From assembly GCA_035259145.1 (NCBI GenBank), contig DATFWQ010000074.1, positions 1 to 20,333 of the forward strand: a stretch of 20,333 nt of DNA, written 5' to 3'. Source of the stretch: CF-161 sp035259145 (GTDB lineage Bacteria > Chloroflexota > Dormibacteria > Dormibacterales > Dormibacteraceae). Below, in pieces: positions 1 to 7,457 of the stretch (positions are counted from its first letter, which is position 1; the number at the start of each line of letters is the position of its first letter). Made by a program: the position numbers and the translations under genes. Below the pieces are notes generated by a model that did no database searches, had not been told where the DNA came from, and was given only the letters and a program-made list of their open reading frames with translations.

Positions 1-63
1 AGACGTCACCCTGCCTTTCGCCGGCCCCCTGGTTCGAGTCCGGACGCAGACTACCTGGGCGGG

Positions 64-474
64 CTACCGGTTTTCGATTGGGCCCATGACCGGCTTGACG
101 TCCACAATCGGGGTGCCGTCAACAGCTTCCAGATTGCTCACCCGGATTCTGGGGCCCGAGATGTCGAGGACCTCCACTGGATGGAGGCCTATGGGGTTGG
201 GCCTGTCGGGCGAGCGCAGGCTGAAGACGCCAATCCAGGGTGCGTCGTGCGCATCTCGCGGATAGGTGCGGAGGACATCGCGACGGGCCCGGTGAAGCCA
301 GGTGATCACGATCACGTGGTCGCCAACTTGCAGATCGCTCAGTCCCTCTTGCATTTCGGGCTCGAACACCAGCCATGCGGAGGGTGCGCCTTCGTCGCCT
401 TGCTTCGGTGCCTCAGCAGGGTCGATCAGGGGCGACTCAACCCTGCCGATCGGTCGCAAGTCATAAGTCTGCAT
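64..474 (-). CDS. TrmO/TsaA-like tRNA (t6A37) methyltransferase, short form
   Basis: This is a 136-residue protein of the UPF0066/TsaA/TrmO family. The characterised member, E. coli TrmO, uses S-adenosylmethionine to N6-methylate threonylcarbamoyl-adenosine at position 37 of a tRNA. The family signature is clear at residues 87-97 (RSPDRPNPIGL), followed by the C-terminal block at 115-128 (LEAVDGTPIVDVKP). The N-terminal RPIGRVESP stretch also fits. It is much shorter than E. coli TrmO (about 235 residues) and holds essentially only the beta-barrel methyltransferase domain, as many family members do. The ATG at 472-474 is preceded on the minus strand by GGAGG about 10 bases away. It is divergent from the DUF899 gene, and one of the two inverted-repeat boxes lies 24-41 bases upstream of its start. 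Family assignment is firm; the exact tRNA substrate is inferred. Confidence 0.9.
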   Translation of the reverse strand: MQTYDLRPIGRVESPLIDPAEAPKQGDEGAPSAWLVFEPEMQEGLSDLQVGDHVIVITWLHRARRDVLRTYPRDAHDAPWIGVFSLRSPDRPNPIGLHPVEVLDISGPRIRVSNLEAVDGTPIVDVKPVMGPIENR

Positions 475-497
475 CAGTCACATTCCTCCGTCGCGAT

Positions 498-515
498 CCG
501 TCACAAGGGTGACGC
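498..515. promoter_or_regulatory. Operator-like inverted repeat, box 1
   Basis: An 18-bp box reads CCGTCACAAGGGTGACGC. It contains the perfect inverted repeat CGTCAC/GTGACG around a 4-bp centre. It lies just upstream of the TrmO-like gene. It matches box 2 (642-659) at 15 of 18 positions in the same orientation. No regulator gene sits next to it. A dimeric repressor or activator site is the simplest reading, but this is inference. Confidence 0.5.
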
Positions 516-641
516 AAGAGATCCGTCTGATGTGACCAGGAGTCCGCTTGAGGCGCCTCGCTCACAGGCCCTTGCGCGCTCGCCGGCATCCCCATGGCCG
601 CGCCCGCGTACTCGGAACTTGTCTTTTTCGGGTCGCACCAA

Positions 642-659
642 CCGTCATAAAGGTGACGG
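642..659. promoter_or_regulatory. Operator-like inverted repeat, box 2
   Basis: The second copy reads CCGTCATAAAGGTGACGG, with perfect outer arms CCGTCA/TGACGG. It ends 54 bases before the GTG start of the DUF899 gene, so it could overlap that gene's promoter. The 15/18 match to box 1 and the shared dyad symmetry argue for a common DNA-binding protein serving both divergent genes. No convincing -35/-10 pair could be read beside it. Confidence 0.5.
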
Positions 660-713
660 ACCATCGGGGCCGTCCGCAGTTCACATCTGGCATCAGCAAA
701 GAAGGAGGTCACT

Positions 714-1451
714 GTGAATCTCCCACAGGTAGCATCGCGAGACGAGTGGCTGGTTGCGCGCAAGGCGCTGCTCGCCAGGGAGAAGGAAGCCAGCCGGGCG
801 CGGGACGCGTTGAGCGCCGAACGCCGCCGGTTGCCGATGGTCGCGATCACCAAGGACTACGTCTTCGAGGGACCCGGCGGCAGGGCGAGCCTCGACGACC
901 TTTTCGAAGGGCGCCGCCAGCTCATCGTCTACCACTTCATGTTCGACCCGAATTGGGACGAGGGGTGCAACGCGTGCTCGTTCCTGGTGGACAGCATCGG
1001 TCACCTCGCACACTTACACGCGCGCGACACGTCATTGGCCCTGGTCTCCCGTGCGCCGCTGGCCAGGATCGAGCCGTTCAAGGCACGGATGGGCTGGACC
1101 GTGCCGTGGTACTCGTCGTTCGCCAGCGACTTCAACTACGACTTCCACGTCACCTCGGACGAAGCGGTCGCCCCGATCGAGTACAACTACCGGGACAGGG
1201 CGGCCCTCGAGGAGGCCGGCATGACCTACGTCCTGGCCGGCGAGAACCCCGGCCTGAGCGTCTTCCTCCGTGAGGGCGACGCCATCTTCCACACATACTC
1301 GACATATGCGCGCGGGCTCGATCTGCTGCTCAACACCTACAACTACCTCGACCTGACGCCGCTTGGCAGGCAGGACGAGCCGGGCGGGGTCATCCGCTTC
1401 ATCTACCACGACGGACAGGCGCCACTCCCTGACCACCGGCGCTCCGACTGA
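714..1451 (+). CDS. DUF899 family thioredoxin-fold protein
   Basis: This 245-residue protein matches the DUF899 family, which has a thioredoxin-like fold and is related to AhpC/TSA peroxiredoxins. After a helical, charged N-terminus (residues 10-40), the hallmark stretch LIVYHFMFDPNWDEGCNACSF spans about 70-90. It contains a CxxC pair at Cys85 and Cys88, consistent with a thiol-disulfide role. A family-typical C-terminal block (NTYNYLDLTPLGR) follows. The GTG start at 714 is set by a strong Shine-Dalgarno AAGGAGG at 702-708, five bases upstream. It is divergent from the TrmO-like gene with 239 bp between them, and has box 2 upstream. The biochemical function of DUF899 is not established; an oxidoreductase role is inferred from fold and cysteines. 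Confidence 0.88.
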   Translation: MNLPQVASRDEWLVARKALLAREKEASRARDALSAERRRLPMVAITKDYVFEGPGGRASLDDLFEGRRQLIVYHFMFDPNWDEGCNACSFLVDSIGHLAHLHARDTSLALVSRAPLARIEPFKARMGWTVPWYSSFASDFNYDFHVTSDEAVAPIEYNYRDRAALEEAGMTYVLAGENPGLSVFLREGDAIFHTYSTYARGLDLLLNTYNYLDLTPLGRQDEPGGVIRFIYHDGQAPLPDHRRSD

Positions 1452-1632
1452 GTGGGTGCCACGCTGATCTCATGAGCGTCTCTCCCATCGCGCAGATGGC
1501 GGGCGCCAGGCAGGATCGCTTCGTCGCCGGCCTTATCGTTACTGCCGGCGACCTGACGACGTCGTGGGTCGCCATGGCTGGGCGTCAACGACAATTCGGC
1601 CTTAGCGCCTGGAGCTCATCGAGAGGCCACCA

Positions 1633-3102
1633 TTGGGGCACATGCGACCGGGCTTGAAGAGTGCCAGGGTCATTCCGGCTCTGCTGTCACTGGCGCTCGT
1701 CGCGGGTTGCACCGTCGGAGGACCGGCCACGGGTTCTCGCCAGAGCGTGTCTGGCGCCCACTCGTCGCGAACCCTGACGGGTTCGCTGCAGGGTGCGTCC
1801 TACATCGTCCAGGTGCCGGGATCCTGGAACGGCGTCCTGCTCCTTTACAACCACGGTGGCGGCGCCTTGACCCCCAACGCCGCGGCCGAGAACACGATCG
1901 ATCCCATCACCTCCGCGTACCTGCTGGAGCACGGCTACGCGCTCGCCGGCTCCTCCTTCCGCTCCAGCGGTTGGTTCATCGAGGACGCACTGGCGGATGA
2001 CCTTGCGCTGCTGGGCGAGTTCCGCCGCCTGGTAGGGCGTCCGACCCGCACGATCGCGTGGGGCGTGTCGTTGGGAAGCATGGTCACGCTCGGCCTGGCG
2101 GAGCGGAACCCCGACCGGATAGACGGCGCCCTGGCCATGTGCGGCGTGGTCGCGGATGCCGTCCCTTTCTGGAACCAGAACCTCGACGCCGCTGTCGCCT
2201 TCAAGATCCTTTTCGCTGAGAATGACGCGCAGATCCGCGTCACCGGCTCCGATCCTTCGACCGCGGCGGGCGATGACGCGCATTCGCTGCTCCAGGCCGC
2301 CAGGGCGAGCGCGGTCGGCCGAGCCAGAACGGCCCTCTCTGCCGCCCTCCGCGAGATCCCCCTCTCCGGCTTCTTCGGAACGGGGGGCTTGATCCCGGCC
2401 CTCCTGCCGTCTGGCCAGAGCCTTGAAGATCTACGCGCCGCGCAGCTGGCCGACCTGCTCTCAGCGGCGCTTGGCGACTACTCCCTCAATCATCCAGCGC
2501 TCGAGAGGCGCGCCGGAGGCAATCCCTCCTCGAATCAGGGCATCGACTATGGCCGCCTTCTCGCCGCTTCGCCGGATTATGCAGAGCTGAAGGGTCTCTA
2601 CCAGGCGGCCGGGCTGAGCCTGGACAGCGACGTCGCTCGGCTGAACCGCGCGCCCCGGGTCAGCGCGGACCCGGCGGCCGTCGCGTACGTCTCACGCTTC
2701 TTAACCTTCACCGGCGGTCTGCATGTGCCGGTGCTGACGCTTCACACGCTCGCCGACGAGTCGACCCCCGTGCAACTGGAGGAGGCATACCGTTCCAAGG
2801 TGCGCAGCGCGGGCCGGTCGGCCTGGCTGCGTCAGCTATTCGTCGACCGCGGCAGCCACTGTAACTTCACGACAGCGGAGATCGCTGTGGCCCTGGATGT
2901 GCTGAGCTCGCGGATCGCCAGCGGCAAATGGGGACGGGCCGATGACCTTGCCGCCCTGAATTCGCAGACGGCCGCCTTCGGTGCTCAGTACCGAGCCCCG
3001 ATCCGCGTCAGGGCCATCGGAGTTCCGGCGACACAGAATTCCCCGAGTTTTGTCGCCTTCGAATCGATCGGGCTGCTACGGGACGCTGCTGGCGAGCCGT
3101 AA
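1633..3102 (+). CDS. Lipoprotein alpha/beta hydrolase (secreted serine hydrolase)
   Basis: The product is a 489-residue exported lipoprotein. A basic N-terminus and hydrophobic segment (VIPALLSLALVAGC) end in a lipobox LVAGC, with the acylated cysteine at residue 26. The mature part is an alpha/beta hydrolase. The oxyanion/loop region is around NHGGG (73-77), and the nucleophile elbow GVSLG has Ser146. Asp375 (TLADES) is a likely acid and His409 (DRGSHCNF) a likely catalytic base. A large insertion between the elbow and the acid (about 170-350) suggests a lid or cap. A TTG at 1633 has GAGAGG six bases upstream; an in-frame ATG at 1642 is the alternative, and both keep the signal peptide. The substrate is unknown (ester, lactone or peptide). 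It stands alone, 181 bp after the DUF899 gene and 252 bp before the peptide-binding genes. Confidence 0.8.
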   Translation: MGHMRPGLKSARVIPALLSLALVAGCTVGGPATGSRQSVSGAHSSRTLTGSLQGASYIVQVPGSWNGVLLLYNHGGGALTPNAAAENTIDPITSAYLLEHGYALAGSSFRSSGWFIEDALADDLALLGEFRRLVGRPTRTIAWGVSLGSMVTLGLAERNPDRIDGALAMCGVVADAVPFWNQNLDAAVAFKILFAENDAQIRVTGSDPSTAAGDDAHSLLQAARASAVGRARTALSAALREIPLSGFFGTGGLIPALLPSGQSLEDLRAAQLADLLSAALGDYSLNHPALERRAGGNPSSNQGIDYGRLLAASPDYAELKGLYQAAGLSLDSDVARLNRAPRVSADPAAVAYVSRFLTFTGGLHVPVLTLHTLADESTPVQLEEAYRSKVRSAGRSAWLRQLFVDRGSHCNFTTAEIAVALDVLSSRIASGKWGRADDLAALNSQTAAFGAQYRAPIRVRAIGVPATQNSPSFVAFESIGLLRDAAGEP

Positions 3103-3354
3103 GCTCGTGTTCGGCGGCGTAGGGGGGCTCCCAGGCGCCGTTAGTGCCACGATGTCTCACCCGGTCGCTCGATGCAACGTCTGTTGGTGATGAGTAGACA
3201 GTTGTCGGACGGTATCGATCCACCGCTCGACGGCTGGAACTTGGCACTCCACTATCCCCCGCGTATCGTCTGAGCGTGGGAGAGCGCGAGGATTGCGGGC
3301 TTCGCGTCCAGTCACCAAGGGACGTGCGGCCCGGGCGGCCGCGAAGGAGGGGAT
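3103..3354 (+). promoter_or_regulatory. Intergenic leader of the tandem peptide-binding genes
   Basis: This 252-bp gene-free stretch should hold the promoter of the SBP1-SBP2 pair, but I could not read a convincing -35/-10 pair. It contains GACAGTTGTCGGA at 3197-3209, the same 13-mer found upstream of the amidohydrolase (20088-20100). It ends with a GC-only stem-loop at 3326-3342, just before the ribosome-binding site. Confidence 0.35.
3326..3342 (+). other. GC stem-loop abutting the SBP1 Shine-Dalgarno
   Basis: GCGGCC and GGCCGC form a perfect six-pair, all-GC stem around the loop CGGGC. The next base begins GAAGGAGG (3343-3350), the ribosome-binding site of the GTG start at 3355. The placement suggests mRNA 5' protection or translation control, but a chance GC palindrome in a GC-rich genome cannot be excluded. 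Confidence 0.4.
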
Positions 3355-5058
3355 GTGGACTCCGATCGGTTTGAGGACTTTCTGAGCGAGTTCTCGCGTC
3401 GCGACTTCCTCAAGCGCGCAGGCGGCGCTGCCGGGCTCGCAATGTTGCTCGGCTCTGGCCTCGAGGTTCTCGCGGCCTGCGGCGGCGGGTCACAAACGCA
3501 AGCCCCGACCGCCGGCCACAAAGGTGGCCACCTGATCGAGGTCTGGCACAACGATATCGCCACCTTCAATACGCTCAACTACAGCTCCACCGTTGACCTG
3601 ATCAATTCAGGGTTCACCTTTGATTCACTGCTCACCACCCAGACCGGGGGTGAGCTCGTACCTTTGCTCGCCAAGACGATGCCGAAGACGTCGTCCGACG
3701 GCAGGACCTACACGTTTGATCTACGCAGGGATGTCAACTGGACAGACGGACAGCAGCTGACCTCCGACGATGTCGCTTTTACCTATAACCTGCTGATCGA
3801 CCCTCAGTACAGTGACTTCATTTCGCCGCAGCGCGGCGAGTTCAGCACCTATGTGCAGTCGGTGACCAATCCCGACAAGTTCACAGTCGTCTTCACCCTG
3901 AAGGGTGTCTACGCGCCATTCCTCGTCAACTTCATGCAGTGGGGAGTACTGCCAAAGCACGTGCTCGGAAGCATGTCAGCCAAGGAGTTGAACACCGCTG
4001 CCTTCTTTAAGGGCCCCACGGTGACCAGCGGCGTCTTCAAGTTCGTCAAGTGGGACAAGGGTCAGCAGATCACGCTTGCCCGCAACGACGGCTACCACCG
4101 GGGCGCGGCGCTGGTCGACACCTACGTCTACAAGGTCGTCGGTAACACCCAGGAAACGGCCATCTCCCTGAAGAACAGCGAGGCCGACCTCGGGGTCGCC
4201 GACCCTGCCTTCTTCGATCAGCTCAAAGCCGCCTCGAACCTGAATACGACCATCCTGGACATCCCGCTTATGTACTACTTCGGCTTCCAGCTCGATCCGT
4301 CCAAACCTGCGTCCAGACTCTTTTCCGACAAGTCAGTGCGCCAGGCGCTGCTATACGCCCTTGACCGTCAGAAGTTCATCTCGGCGGTCTTCTTCAACCT
4401 GGCTAAGGTGACCGACGCCTTCGAGCCAAAGAGCTCGTGGGCATACGATCCCAAACAGGTCAAGTTTCCGTTCGACAAGGCCAAGGCCGAGCAGATGCTC
4501 GACGCTGCCGGATGGAAGAAGGGATCAGATGGAATCCGCGCCAAAGAAGGCGTGAAGATGCAGTTTGAACTCATCGTCAACAACAACAACGTCCGCATCA
4601 ACATGGTGAATGCGATGCAGCAGATGTGGAAAGACGTCGGTGTTGCCTTCCAGCCGAAGGTGGTCGACGGCAACGACTGGATTCAGCGCTGGAGGATCAG
4701 CCGCAACTTCGACATGCTCCTGATGGCGACTCAGTGGGGCCAGGACCCCGACCAGTCGAACATCTGGGCGAGCAGGAATGCTGCCGTGGGCGGCTCCAAT
4801 GCCATGGGCTACAAGAACACAGCGCTCGACGGCGTGCTCCACGACGCCGTGTCGGTGCTGGACCAGAACAAACGAAAGGATCTCTACTTCAAGATGCAGG
4901 AAATTCTGGCGGAGGACCTTCCGGCGGCGCCCCTGGTCACGAGCCAGTACGTGTGGGCTTACAACAAGCGTGTCCACAACATCAAGTTCGGCCCGTTCTC
5001 GCAGTGGAACCAGAGGCCCTGGTTCAAGGACGTCTGGGTAGAGCAGGCCACCGGCTGA
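3355..5058 (+). CDS. Tat-exported lipoprotein, ABC peptide-binding protein (family 5), SBP1
   Basis: This 567-residue extracytoplasmic solute-binding protein belongs to SBP family 5 (DppA/OppA/NikA type), which captures di- or oligopeptides (or nickel) for an ABC importer. A helical leader precedes the twin-arginine motif SRRDFLKR (residues 14-21). A weakly hydrophobic segment then ends in lipobox LAAC, with Cys42 as the lipid-anchor residue. Family-typical blocks follow: SSDGRTYTFDLRRDVNWTDG with DDVAFTYNLL (about 110-145), the KFVKWDKGQQITLARNDGY repeat-hinge region, and VRQALLYALDRQ. Length is normal for the family. The GTG at 3355 has AAGGAGG four bases upstream. SBP2 follows 15 bp after the stop, so the two are probably co-transcribed. 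No permease or ATPase gene is in the window. The ligand cannot be told from sequence; peptides are favoured by the neighbouring peptidases. Confidence 0.92.
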   Translation: MDSDRFEDFLSEFSRRDFLKRAGGAAGLAMLLGSGLEVLAACGGGSQTQAPTAGHKGGHLIEVWHNDIATFNTLNYSSTVDLINSGFTFDSLLTTQTGGELVPLLAKTMPKTSSDGRTYTFDLRRDVNWTDGQQLTSDDVAFTYNLLIDPQYSDFISPQRGEFSTYVQSVTNPDKFTVVFTLKGVYAPFLVNFMQWGVLPKHVLGSMSAKELNTAAFFKGPTVTSGVFKFVKWDKGQQITLARNDGYHRGAALVDTYVYKVVGNTQETAISLKNSEADLGVADPAFFDQLKAASNLNTTILDIPLMYYFGFQLDPSKPASRLFSDKSVRQALLYALDRQKFISAVFFNLAKVTDAFEPKSSWAYDPKQVKFPFDKAKAEQMLDAAGWKKGSDGIRAKEGVKMQFELIVNNNNVRINMVNAMQQMWKDVGVAFQPKVVDGNDWIQRWRISRNFDMLLMATQWGQDPDQSNIWASRNAAVGGSNAMGYKNTALDGVLHDAVSVLDQNKRKDLYFKMQEILAEDLPAAPLVTSQYVWAYNKRVHNIKFGPFSQWNQRPWFKDVWVEQATG

Positions 5059-5073
5059 CGACAGGAGGATCGC

Positions 5074-6786
5074 GTGGACGAGGGATTTGAGCGCTTCGAG
5101 CGGATTCTGGCTGACTGGTCACGCCGCGACTTCCTGAGGAGAACCGGCGGCGCTGCGGCTCTGGCAGCGCTGCTCGTGGGCGTCCCAGGGTTGCTTGAGG
5201 CCTGCGGCTCAAACTCGAATGGTAGTCCGAGCTCGAGCGGGCAACCCGTCAAGGGAGGGCATCTGGTCGAAGGCAACTCGACCGATTTCAACAGCTTCAA
5301 CACTGCCATCGCTCCGGGCAACACGTACGGCATCGTCGTCTCGGGGCTCGTCTTCGACGGCCTGCTCGTTGACAAGCCAAACGGCGAACTTCAGCCTGTG
5401 CTGGCGGCGGCGCTGCCAGCGGTCTCAGCGGACGGACTGACCTACACCTTCAAGCTCCGCCAGGATGCCAGGTGGACGGACGGAAGGCCAGTGACCGCAG
5501 AGGACGTTGTCTTCACCTATCAGCTCTTCTACGACCCCGCCTACAAGGCCGTCCCCTCACCGCGCCGCGGCGACATGGAGCGCTACGTCGAGTCGGCGAT
5601 CGCCGTCGACCAGTACACGGTAGCCATCAAGACGAAGCAGCAGTACGCGCCCTTCCTGGTCACACACGGCAAATACGGCATCATGCCCAAGCACGTTCTC
5701 GGCGGCCTTTCGCCAAAAGAGATCGCTACGGGTCCCTTCAACGACAATCCGACCGTCACTAATGGCCAGTTCAAAGTGGTCAAGTGGGACAAGGGCTCGC
5801 AGGTGGTGCTCGAGCGGAACACCAACTACTATCGTGGCGCTCCACTGATCGACACGTTCGTCCGCAAGGTGGTGCCTGATACCGTGGTTCTGGCTGAGCA
5901 GTTAAAGACCGGAGAGGTCGATTTTGGTCCCGTGTTCCCGGCTCAGCTTGACGCAGTCAAAGCATCGAACAACGTCCACATCATGCCTTTCGACTCATCG
6001 CAGACAGTCTTCTACGGCTACAATCTCGACTCCAGCAAGTCCAGGTACTTTCAGGAGAAGGCCGTCCGTCAGGCTCTCGCCTATGCCATGGACCGTTCAC
6101 AGATGATCAAGAGTGTCTATTTCGATGAGGCGAAGCTTGTCAACTCGGTCGTACCTGCGTACACCTTCGCTTACGATCCCGGGGTCAAACCGAAGTATGG
6201 CCATGATAAGGCGAAGGCAGAGCAGCTCCTCGACTCGGCCGGCTGGAAGAAGAATGCGCAAGGCATCCGCGAGAAGAACGGCGTCCAGCTCTCGTTTCAC
6301 CTGGACACCTCGGACGGCTTCAAGGAGTGGGTGAGCCTGGCCCAGATCATCCAGCAGGAGTGGAAGGACATCGGCGTCTTGTGCGACATCCGGATCAGTG
6401 GTGTGACGACGCTGATCAAGAACGTCGAATTCGACCGGCAGTTCGACGTTGCGTTGCTCTCGGCGACCCTTGGCGAGGACCCTGACGTCTCTTCGTTCTT
6501 CGCCGGCCGAAACACCGCCCTGGGTGGGCTCAACCTGTCACATTACATGAGCGCCGAGGTCGACCAGTTGCTGGACCAGGCAGTATCCACGGTAGATCGC
6601 AGCAAGCGCAAGGAGATCTACGCGAAGATCCAGGACGCCATCGCGGAAGACGTCCCCATGCTGTTCATGCTCGCCGCCAACGGCATCTGGGGGGTCAACA
6701 AAAGAGTTCGCGGCTTCGTTGCCGGCACGTTCGCCGGCACCTACCGACCCTGGATGAACCAGGTCTGGGTGGCTGACGGCAAGTAG
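5074..6786 (+). CDS. Tat-exported lipoprotein, ABC peptide-binding protein (family 5), SBP2
   Basis: This 570-residue paralogue of SBP1 starts with a helical leader, then the twin-arginine motif SRRDFLRR (16-23) and lipobox LLEAC with Cys44. The Glu at lipobox position -2 is atypical and is shared with SBP3. The mature domain is a complete family-5 binding protein, with SADGLTYTFKLRQDARWTDG, EDVVFTYQLFYDP and VRQALAYAMDR blocks. It resembles SBP3 more than SBP1: both have NTAIAPG near the mature N-terminus, PSPRR before the second lobe, and YGIMPK. The GTG at 5074 has AGGAGG five bases upstream. The gene is complete, ending in WVADGK. Recognisable transposase-derived sequence begins about 28 bases after the stop, exactly where a permease gene would be expected. 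Confidence 0.92.
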   Translation: MDEGFERFERILADWSRRDFLRRTGGAAALAALLVGVPGLLEACGSNSNGSPSSSGQPVKGGHLVEGNSTDFNSFNTAIAPGNTYGIVVSGLVFDGLLVDKPNGELQPVLAAALPAVSADGLTYTFKLRQDARWTDGRPVTAEDVVFTYQLFYDPAYKAVPSPRRGDMERYVESAIAVDQYTVAIKTKQQYAPFLVTHGKYGIMPKHVLGGLSPKEIATGPFNDNPTVTNGQFKVVKWDKGSQVVLERNTNYYRGAPLIDTFVRKVVPDTVVLAEQLKTGEVDFGPVFPAQLDAVKASNNVHIMPFDSSQTVFYGYNLDSSKSRYFQEKAVRQALAYAMDRSQMIKSVYFDEAKLVNSVVPAYTFAYDPGVKPKYGHDKAKAEQLLDSAGWKKNAQGIREKNGVQLSFHLDTSDGFKEWVSLAQIIQQEWKDIGVLCDIRISGVTTLIKNVEFDRQFDVALLSATLGEDPDVSSFFAGRNTALGGLNLSHYMSAEVDQLLDQAVSTVDRSKRKEIYAKIQDAIAEDVPMLFMLAANGIWGVNKRVRGFVAGTFAGTYRPWMNQVWVADGK

Positions 6787-6814
6787 CAATGGAACCGGAA
6801 GCACTCGTGACGGG

Positions 6815-7135
6815 GCGATCGCGTCGCTCCACCGGTCCAATCGGCAGCGGGACCACCTCGGTCGGTTCACAGGGCGGCCGCTGTTCGATCCCCTTGGTGC
6901 GGTCGAGCCCGGTTGTAGTGGTCGATGAACTCCACCAGCAGGCTCTCCAGGCGGCCGAAGATCAGCGTCCGGTGTAACTCCAACACCTCCCGCCTCACGA
7001 TCCGGACCCAGCGCTCCGAGTGGGCATCGCGCGTTCGGGGCCCGCACCGGAGTTCGAACGACCTCCAGACCCTCTGCCCTGAAGACGGCGTCGACGGCCG
7101 CCGGGAAGTTGCTGTCACGATCGTGGATAGGAAGG
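6815..7135 (-). pseudogene. Broken IS481/IS3-like transposase, integrase-core fragment
   Basis: On the minus strand this encodes the second half of an rve/DDE integrase core. From about 7135 downward it reads PIHDRDSNFPAAVDAVFRAE, with the DxD-type catalytic aspartate, then VRTPVRAPNA. A one-base shift near 7028-7031 moves the frame; the next frame reads DAHSERWVRIVRREVL, with the catalytic glutamate, then FIDHYNRARPHQG. A second shift near 6895 is needed to continue as EQRPP...PLPIGPVERRDR, where homology stops at about 6815. The N-terminal helix-turn-helix part and the C-terminal tail are absent. At about 7135-7160 the sequence switches to an oppositely oriented transposase tail. This is clearly non-functional. 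The family name is from recalled similarity to actinobacterial/chloroflexotan IS elements. Confidence 0.75.
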
Positions 7136-7159
7136 GGGGCTGGATCAACCAGCATTGGC

Positions 7160-7201
7160 CAAGACGGCGGGATCATCCACGAGTACAGTCGGGCGGCCTG
7201 A
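7160..7201 (+). pseudogene. Transposase C-terminal scrap, copy 1
   Basis: The plus strand reads QDGGIIHEYSRAA followed by a stop at 7199-7201. This is the C-terminal tail of the same transposase family, in the opposite orientation to the integrase fragment beside it. It forms the first part of the 55-bp direct repeat. Confidence 0.55.
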
Positions 7202-7225
7202 CGAGGTGACTCAGAAGGGGTTGAC
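7171..7225 (+). repeat. 55-bp direct repeat, copy 1 (IS right-end relic)
   Basis: It matches 7325-7379 at 49 of 55 positions. It covers the last transposase codons, the stop, and the end sequence GACGAGGTGACTCAGAAGG. The similarity ends just after GGGGTTGAC, presumably at the old IS terminus. Confidence 0.75.
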
Positions 7226-7271
7226 CACACACGATCTTTAGTAGCCCGCTCCGGATCGTGCGACCGCAATT

Positions 7272-7355
7272 CTCGAACATCCGTTACCGACTGGACCAGT
7301 GGAGGGCCGCGATCGCCTCGGTCGGATCATCCACCAGTACAGCCGGGCAGCCTGA
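7272..7355 (+). pseudogene. Transposase C-terminal scrap, copy 2
   Basis: In the frame ending at the TGA 7353-7355 the plus strand reads LEHPLPTGPVEGRDRLGRII followed by HQYSRAA. The PLPxGPVExRDR part aligns with the last recognisable residues of the minus-strand fragment (PLPIGPVERRDR), so this is the end of a related transposase. No intact gene leads into it; homology starts abruptly at about 7272. Confidence 0.65.
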
Positions 7356-7379
7356 CGAGGTGACTGAGAAGAAGTTGAC
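7325..7379 (+). repeat. 55-bp direct repeat, copy 2 (IS right-end relic)
   Basis: This is the second copy of the 55-bp repeat (six mismatches against 7171-7225). Read inward from 7380 the end is TGTCAACTTCTTCTCAGTCA, a TGT-starting terminus of the kind seen in IS481-type elements. No matching left terminus was found in the window. Confidence 0.7.
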
Positions 7380-7457
7380 AGTACACCACGCGTGGCCCGC
7401 CTCAAGCGGGATCCCCTGGCCGGCCCGGAGTTGGGCCGCAGACCAGCGTAGATCCTG

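Noticed and set aside
27..52. A tRNA T-arm-like sequence (CCTGG TTCGAGT CCGGA) near the left edge, which would be the 3' end of a tRNA gene.
   Set aside because: The T-loop consensus fits and four of five stem pairs form, but no anticodon stem-loop could be folded in positions 1-26, the 3' end is not CCA, and the acceptor partner would lie outside the window. More upstream sequence is needed.
548..1273. Long open frame (+) overlapping the DUF899 gene.
   Set aside because: Arg/Gly/Pro-rich composition with no family motif, and it overlaps a gene with a strong ribosome-binding site; a GC-rich shadow frame.
6538..7269. A 243-residue minus-strand frame treated as one gene.
   Set aside because: It overlaps the end of SBP2, and only its middle (about 7140-7030) is transposase-like before the frame shifts; it is a relic, not a gene.
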